Assembly (NCBI RefSeq): GCF_001411555.2
Contig: NC_049902.1
Location: 14,656,237 to 14,720,236, forward strand
Source of the DNA: Juglans regia
Lineage: Eukaryota; Streptophyta; Magnoliopsida; Fagales; Juglandaceae
Length of the DNA stretch: 64,000 nt
Direction: 5' to 3'
The notes under the pieces were generated by a model. It was not told the origin of the DNA. It made no database searches and saw only the letters and a list, made by a program, of their open reading frames with translations. Below are positions 58,712 to 64,000 of the stretch, piece by piece. Each line of letters starts with the position of its first letter. Position 1 is the stretch's first letter. Position numbers and translations under genes: made by a program.

Positions 58712-59914
58712 TCACAACGAACATTGAGGAATGCACAAGTGATTGTCTTTGAAGAGAAAACCATCTTGTAATAGGAAATGGTTGTTAGGACCTTTAGAAC
58801 ATTGCTTCCATGGATCACCAAAATCAAGATCAACTTTATAAAGTTCTATGACAATTTCAAAACCCAAAACCTGCACTTGCATGGTATTAAGTAAAAAGTG
58901 TCTTTGACTTAGGACATCAACAACTTGATTGAGTTTACTTGACTTGTGCTTGATGGAGAATGAATAAGCTTGCAAAAATTCACTCCACTTTGCATGTCGC
59001 TTGCTGAGTTTTTGTTGACTGTTTAAGTACTTCAAAGCTTCATGATCTGAATGAAGTATAAACTCCCTAAAGAGTAGATAATGACTCCAATGTTCCAATG
59101 CGCGAACAAGAGCATAGAATTCTTTGTCATAGGTGGAATACTTCTTTCAAGATTCATTGAGCTTTTCACTAAAGAAGGCAATTGGTTTACCTTCTTGATT
59201 GAGAACACCACCAACCCCTAAATTAGAGGCATCGCAATCAACTTCGAACACTTTGGAGAAATCTAGGAGTGTAAGGATTGAGGCCTCCGTCACTTTCTGT
59301 TTGAGAAGCTCAAAGCTCTTTTGGGCTTCCTCCGTCCACTTGAACGTCCCTCCTTTAAGGCATTCTGTGTTAGGAGCAATAATGGTGCTGAAGCCTTTGA
59401 TGAACCGTAGATAGAATGATGCAAGTCCATGAAAGTTTCTTATGTCGTGAAGGGACTCAGGAATAGGCCAACTGGTGATTGCCTCTATCTTGCTCGGATC
59501 CATCATGATTCCTTCTTTGCAAACAAGATATCCTAAGAACACAAGACTATTGGTGAAGAAATAACACTTCTTCAAGTTGACAAACAACTTTTGGTCTTGT
59601 AGGGTTTGGAAAACTTGATGAAGATGTTCCATATGTTGCTCTTGAGACTTGTTGTAAACTAAGATATCATCAAAGTAAACAACAACAAATTGACCCATAA
59701 ATGGTTTGAAAATATGATTCATAAGGCGCATAAAAGTACTCGAAGCATTAGATAGTCTATATGGCATGATCATCCATTTATAAAGACCATCTCTCATTTT
59801 GAACGTTGTCTTCCATTCATCGCCATCTCTCATGTGAATTTGATGATGTCCGTTGCGAAGATCGATGTTTGAGAAGATTGTGGCGCCATGAAGCTGATCT
59901 AGGAGATCATCCAA
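58712..59914 (-). pseudogene. Pol: reverse transcriptase and RNase H
   Basis: The frame 59147-59914 carries RT palm and thumb ([20 protein letters not shown], then [20 protein letters not shown] and [11 protein letters not shown]). It runs into RNase H ([26 protein letters not shown]). A stop or frameshift near 59147 leads to the frame 58712-59098 ([30 protein letters not shown]), which ends in the integrase N-terminal region. MPYRLSNA differs from the usual MPFGLTNA. Confidence 0.8.
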
Positions 59915-60108
59915 CCGCGGGATGGTAAAGCGGTACTGGATGGTGATTTTTTGACAGCTCTGCTATCAATGCACATACGCCACGAGCCATCCTTCTTCGG
60001 TACTAGAAATGATGGAATGGCACAAGGACTCATGCTTTCTCGCACAGGGCCTTTGGAGATCAACTCATCAACTTGCCTTTGCAACTCTTCGTGCTCCCTT
60101 GGATTCAT
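59899..60108 (-). pseudogene. RT N-terminal part, frameshifted
   Basis: Reads EELQRQVDELISKGPVRESM and [19 protein letters not shown], the fingers region that precedes the RT palm. A frameshift near 59920 separates it from the main RT frame. A short unaligned stretch (60110-60400) links it to protease. Confidence 0.75.
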
Positions 60109-60409
60109 CCTATAGGCTGTTTTGTTAGGTAAAACAGAACCTGGAATAAGATCAATATTGGTTCTGTATACTCCTCATAGGTGGAAGGCCGGTGGAAGTT
60201 CTTCAGGAATAACATCAGGGAATTCCTCAAGAAGTGGTTGCATTATAAGTGGAATTTCAATGAGGTCTTTTTTTTTCAACTACCACAAGAGCATACCCCT
60301 CCCCATATTCAATTAAAGTTTTCTCAACTTCACCTATAGAAAGTAAACTGAAACCCTTCCCTTTAGAACGTTTAGGAGTAATTTTCTTTTCAATGGGGCT
60401 AAAGTCACT

Positions 60410-61959
60410 TTAACTCCATCTTTTACAAAAGAATAGGTATTTTTTGAGACCATTATGGATAGTTTTCCTATCACACTGCCATGGTCTACCAAGTAATATA
60501 TGACATGCATCCATAGGAACAACATCACACATAACTTCATCCTCATAATTTTTCCCAATAGAGAATTGAACTAAGCATTTCTTAGTTACCTGGATATCAT
60601 TGCCCTTTCGAAGCCATTGAAGTTTGTAAGGATGGGAATGAGCTTCTGGTTTTAGATTTAGCTTTTCCACTATGGTTGTAGACACCACATTCTCACAACT
60701 TCCCCATCAATGATGACATTACACACCTTGCCATTGGAAGTGCATTTGGTGTGAAAAATGTTGTTCCAAAGCCAATCACCTTCTGCATAAGTCGACTTCA
60801 AGATTCTACGAATGACAAGAGACTCTCCTTGATCCGCATATGTCAACTCCTCCTCAGATTCTTCCTCATCTAGCTCCTCCTCAGCATTATCTTCAAATTC
60901 TTCCTCAACAAGGGAGATCATCTTGCGATTTGGACAATCGGAAGCAATATGCCCAAAACCATGACATTTAAAGAATTTTCTACTTGAATTAGTAATATTG
61001 AAGCGATTAGAACCTAATGGAGTTTCATTCTTAGTAGGTGGTTTGATAGCTATAGTTTTGGTTGATGGAGTGGTCTTGGAAGTAGAACTACTCCCCCGGT
61101 TTGTGTTTCCATCACGATTGAAAGGCCGATAGTTGCTCTTACCCCTTTCCTTTAATTGTTTCTCTACCTTGATTTCTAGCTTGCAAACATCATTGCAAGT
61201 CCAGTAAGGTTGTAATTGTACAACATTACTGATTTCAAGACCTAACCCTCCAAGATAGCTGGCTATCGTTTGTTCTTCAGGTTCTACGATGTCACAATGC
61301 ATCATAGAATGATCGAACTCAATTGTATATTCTTCCTCAGTAAGATCATTTTGTCAAAAATTGTGGAACTTAAGAAGAGCATCTTGCGTATAATGATCTA
61401 GCAAATACTTCTTCTTAAGATCCTTCTTCATCTTTGCCCATGTCACAATGCGACTCTTCCTTTCACGTTCTCGCTGCCTCTTAAGGTGTTCCCACCAAAT
61501 AGAAGCATGTTTTCATAGTTTGATGGCAACAAGCTTCACCTTGTTGTGATCTGGAATGTCTTTATAATCAAAGATTCGCTCAATGGTGTTAAGCCAATCA
61601 ATGAATTCATCGGGTTGCATTCTTCCTTCAAATTCTGGAATGTCCAGCTTTACATCATAATGACGTTGGAAAATATGATTTCCTAGGTCACGTGGGTGAG
61701 GTGGAGTGCTATCACTTGAGGCATGACTACGAGCACGGTGAAAAGGATTAACATTGTCTCCATCATTGCTAGAAACTTCAACATCCGAACCATGATGAGA
61801 GGCACCATGTTCAGAAGCTTCGTAATGCTTTAGGCGCTGTTAGAGCTGCTGTACTTGTCTCCTCAAGGCATCCATTTCGATATCTCGTGGGTCTCGTTGG
61901 GGCGGTGCTACTGGAGCTGCTACTAGATTAGCTTGAGCACGACGACCACAACCAGCCAT
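60410..61959 (-). pseudogene. Gag and protease of the minus-strand chromovirus
   Basis: Gag probably starts at the ATG at 61959 (MAGCGRRAQANL). The retrotrans_gag core lies around 61700-61330 in several frames. The frame 60670-61305 holds the C-terminal part with the knuckle FFKCHGFGHIASDC; the first Cys of C-x2-C is replaced by Phe. An acidic Glu-rich tract follows. Protease begins VCNVIIDG near 60715 and continues after a frameshift in 60410-60688 (VVSTTIVEKLNL, HILLGRPWQCDR). Confidence 0.75.
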
Positions 61960-62013
61960 AATAACAAGAACTATGGAAACCAAGGCGTTAGAAATCACCT
62001 TTAAGAAACCAAA

Positions 62014-62025
62014 GCTCTGATACTA
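62014..62025 (-). promoter_or_regulatory. primer binding site, initiator tRNA-Met type
   Basis: The plus strand GCTCTGATACTA differs from the initiator tRNA-Met primer complement GCTCTGATACCA at one base. It lies 3 nt from LTR start 62029, where minus-strand DNA synthesis would begin. Confidence 0.75.
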
Positions 62026-62028
62026 ATT

Positions 62029-62708
62029 TGATACTATATTGTAATGGAGGTGGAGGAAACTCAACAATCAAACAAAGAAATGAAAGATAGGAGTTCACCA
62101 CCCAAGAAATAACACCAAAGGAATATAGAATATCACCACCCAAAGGATTAAAACAAGGGATACAGAATTATAGGAATTCACCACTATAAGGATTATACCA
62201 AAGAGATACAGAATTACAAGAAGAAGAATTCTCTCTTCTCACAAAGCCAAAGGCTAATTCAACTCATAAACTCTAGTCTCTCTACACTTACAAACACAAA
62301 TACTTATAGAAGCTTAGAACAATCCTCTAAGCATAGGATTGAGAATAATCTAAAGACAAACATGCTAAATTCATGAGAAAGTTGTCAAGGGGACAAGCAT
62401 GCTTTTTCAAATGTCAAGTAGGAAGGAAACAAGATCCTAAAATTTTGGGCAGTCTCGACAACTCCACTTAAAACGGTCATATCTCCATGTGCGCACCTCC
62501 AAATCCACTGAAACTTGTCAAGTTGGAAATATAATGTCTTCAACTTCAATTTAGACATAAGAAAATCTTAAAATGGATATATATATCGGGCCGGTTATGA
62601 TGGATTTAAAACCCAATTAGTTGTTGCATCAGGATCACTTCCATTTGGCCTTCAACCTTGCTTACTTGGCATGATGTTTTGTGACTCTTGTTGGACATAC
62701 TCATGTCA
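62029..62708 (-). repeat. 5' LTR of the minus-strand chromovirus
   Basis: A 680-bp direct repeat of 56995-57672, with plus-strand ends TGATACTATATTG...CTCATGTCA. Visibly only scattered substitutions separate the two LTRs. Confidence 0.85.
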
Positions 62709-62713
62709 GGTTG

Positions 62714-63305
62714 TACATGCTGGTAGTGCATCCAGTATGTATTCCTTATATATGGATTCCACAACCTGCGACCATGGGCGGAATCTAAACCTGCTTAGAT
62801 TCGCTAACCCTAACTCACAAGAGTCAATAGTAGCTATTGGCCTATGACAAGTGAAAAATAAGTTCATATTCATATTATTTATGTATGTATTTATGAGTAT
62901 GCATATTCTTCAAGAAACCTTATATTTATTATGTTTATTGTATGATGTGTTACTTATTGAGTATTCGACTCATTTTTTAATATTTCTATATTTTAATCAC
63001 CTCAAACGATGATCTTTATGAGGATGGGACTGCAAGATAGGACTTGGCCCAGGGAGACAAGGCAGAGGCCTAGAGAGTTTATGTTATGCTTAGTTTTAAG
63101 ATTTTAGTTTAATAATTTATTTTGATAAGTACATGAGACTTTATTGATTTTAAGTATTTAATAAAGATGAAATTTATTTATTTATGGGATCTTTCATCTC
63201 TGACGCTTCGTTAAAAAGAAAAAGTTTTTAAGTAAAAGTTTAGTAGCACACCAGTTTCTCGAAAATTAAAAAAAAAATAATTTTATTCGGGAGCGAGGCG
63301 TTACA
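62714..63305 (+). repeat. 3' end of an Ogre/Tat-like LTR, plus orientation
   Basis: It ends GGGAGCGAGGCGTTACA at 63305, the counterpart of TGTAACGCC at 35798. The block ATTCCACAACCTGCGACC then GGGCGGAATC (62757-62793) is the reverse complement of the 36527-36563 region. The hairpin TGAGT-ATTCG-ACTCA is at 62958-62972. The left part was separated by the chromovirus insertion. The LTR end sits in the 3' flank of GA2ox. Confidence 0.65.
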
Positions 63306-63387
63306 ATTTGTTTTACATAATCCATGGTAGTGCTCTAAGAATTGAAACACCGTTTTGTTTTGCCTAAAACGTGAGAGGTATGTTACA
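63306..63387 (-). other. GA2ox 3' flank / 3' UTR start
   Basis: 82 bp between the GA2ox stop codon and the LTR end at 63305. Any longer 3' UTR or polyadenylation signal must lie inside the LTR, which it would read antisense. Confidence 0.6.

Positions 63388-64000
<613 letters not shown>

Larger units (their letters stand above)
56990..62713 (-). mobile_element. complete chromovirus-like Ty3/gypsy element with TSD
   Basis: The element proper is 56995-62708, flanked by TSD GGTTG (56990-56994, 62709-62713). LTRs of 678 and 680 bp (56995-57672, 62029-62708) enclose gag, protease, RT, RNase H and integrase on the minus strand. The primer site next to the right LTR (GCTCTGATACTA, 62014-62025) matches initiator tRNA-Met with one mismatch. 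The polypurine tract on the minus strand is GACTGGGGGAGCC before 57672. Protein wording resembles the element at 4563-11505 (same broad clade). Frameshifts throughout. Confidence 0.88.

Overview
This window reads as nuclear DNA from a woody eudicot. It is AT-rich and dominated by retrotransposons, with one recognisable host gene at the very end. Frequent Tourist-type MITEs, Athila, CRM-like and Del/Tekay-like Ty3/gypsy elements, and DUF4283-type LINEs would fit a Fagales tree such as walnut, hickory or oak, but that placement is an impression. No prokaryotic, organellar, rRNA, tRNA or CRISPR feature was seen.

Layout. 1-3750: interior of a long LTR (minus orientation, Ogre/Tat-like) carrying a 5'-truncated LINE (512-2630). 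4563-11505: a complete but dead CRM-like chromovirus on the plus strand, with both LTRs and a TTTAT target-site duplication (TSD). 12331-12492: a MULE-type MITE with a 9-bp TSD. 13241-18250: a second LINE (minus) that has lost the core of its reverse transcriptase. 19293-35041: a mosaic of long-LTR pieces. It includes a 4,440-bp solo LTR (20712-25151, TSD CTTCA), an inverted partner copy (26463-28930), a Tourist MITE (25304-25523), and pieces of the Ogre/Tat-like LTR. 35047-48334: an Athila-type element (minus, TSD GCAAG, tRNA-Asp primer site) that has lost RT, RNase H and most of integrase. Its left LTR was split by a 5,734-bp TG...CA element (35798-41531, TSD AAACG). The Athila itself sits in the 3' LTR of a Del/Tekay-like element whose integrase and chromodomain remnant lies at 50731-51615. 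51616-56830: two further Tekay-type LTR pieces in opposite orientations. 56995-62708: a complete but dead chromovirus on the minus strand (TSD GGTTG). 62709-63305: the 3' end of another Ogre/Tat-like LTR. 63388-64000 (minus): the last two exons of a gibberellin 2-oxidase gene.

Order of events. Nesting and TSDs give a relative history: the Tekay-like element is older than the Athila copy, which is older than the 5.7-kb insert. Likewise the 4.4-kb solo LTR is younger than the LTR that hosts it.

Main points of interest. A small hairpin (TGAG...CTCA stem, variable loop) recurs at an equivalent place in unrelated LTR sequences. A short Arg-rich reading frame inside the Tekay-type LTRs differs between copies largely by synonymous or conservative changes. 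A 158-residue basic ORF of unknown function follows the Tekay-like pol. An LTR ends 82 bp from the stop codon of GA2ox.
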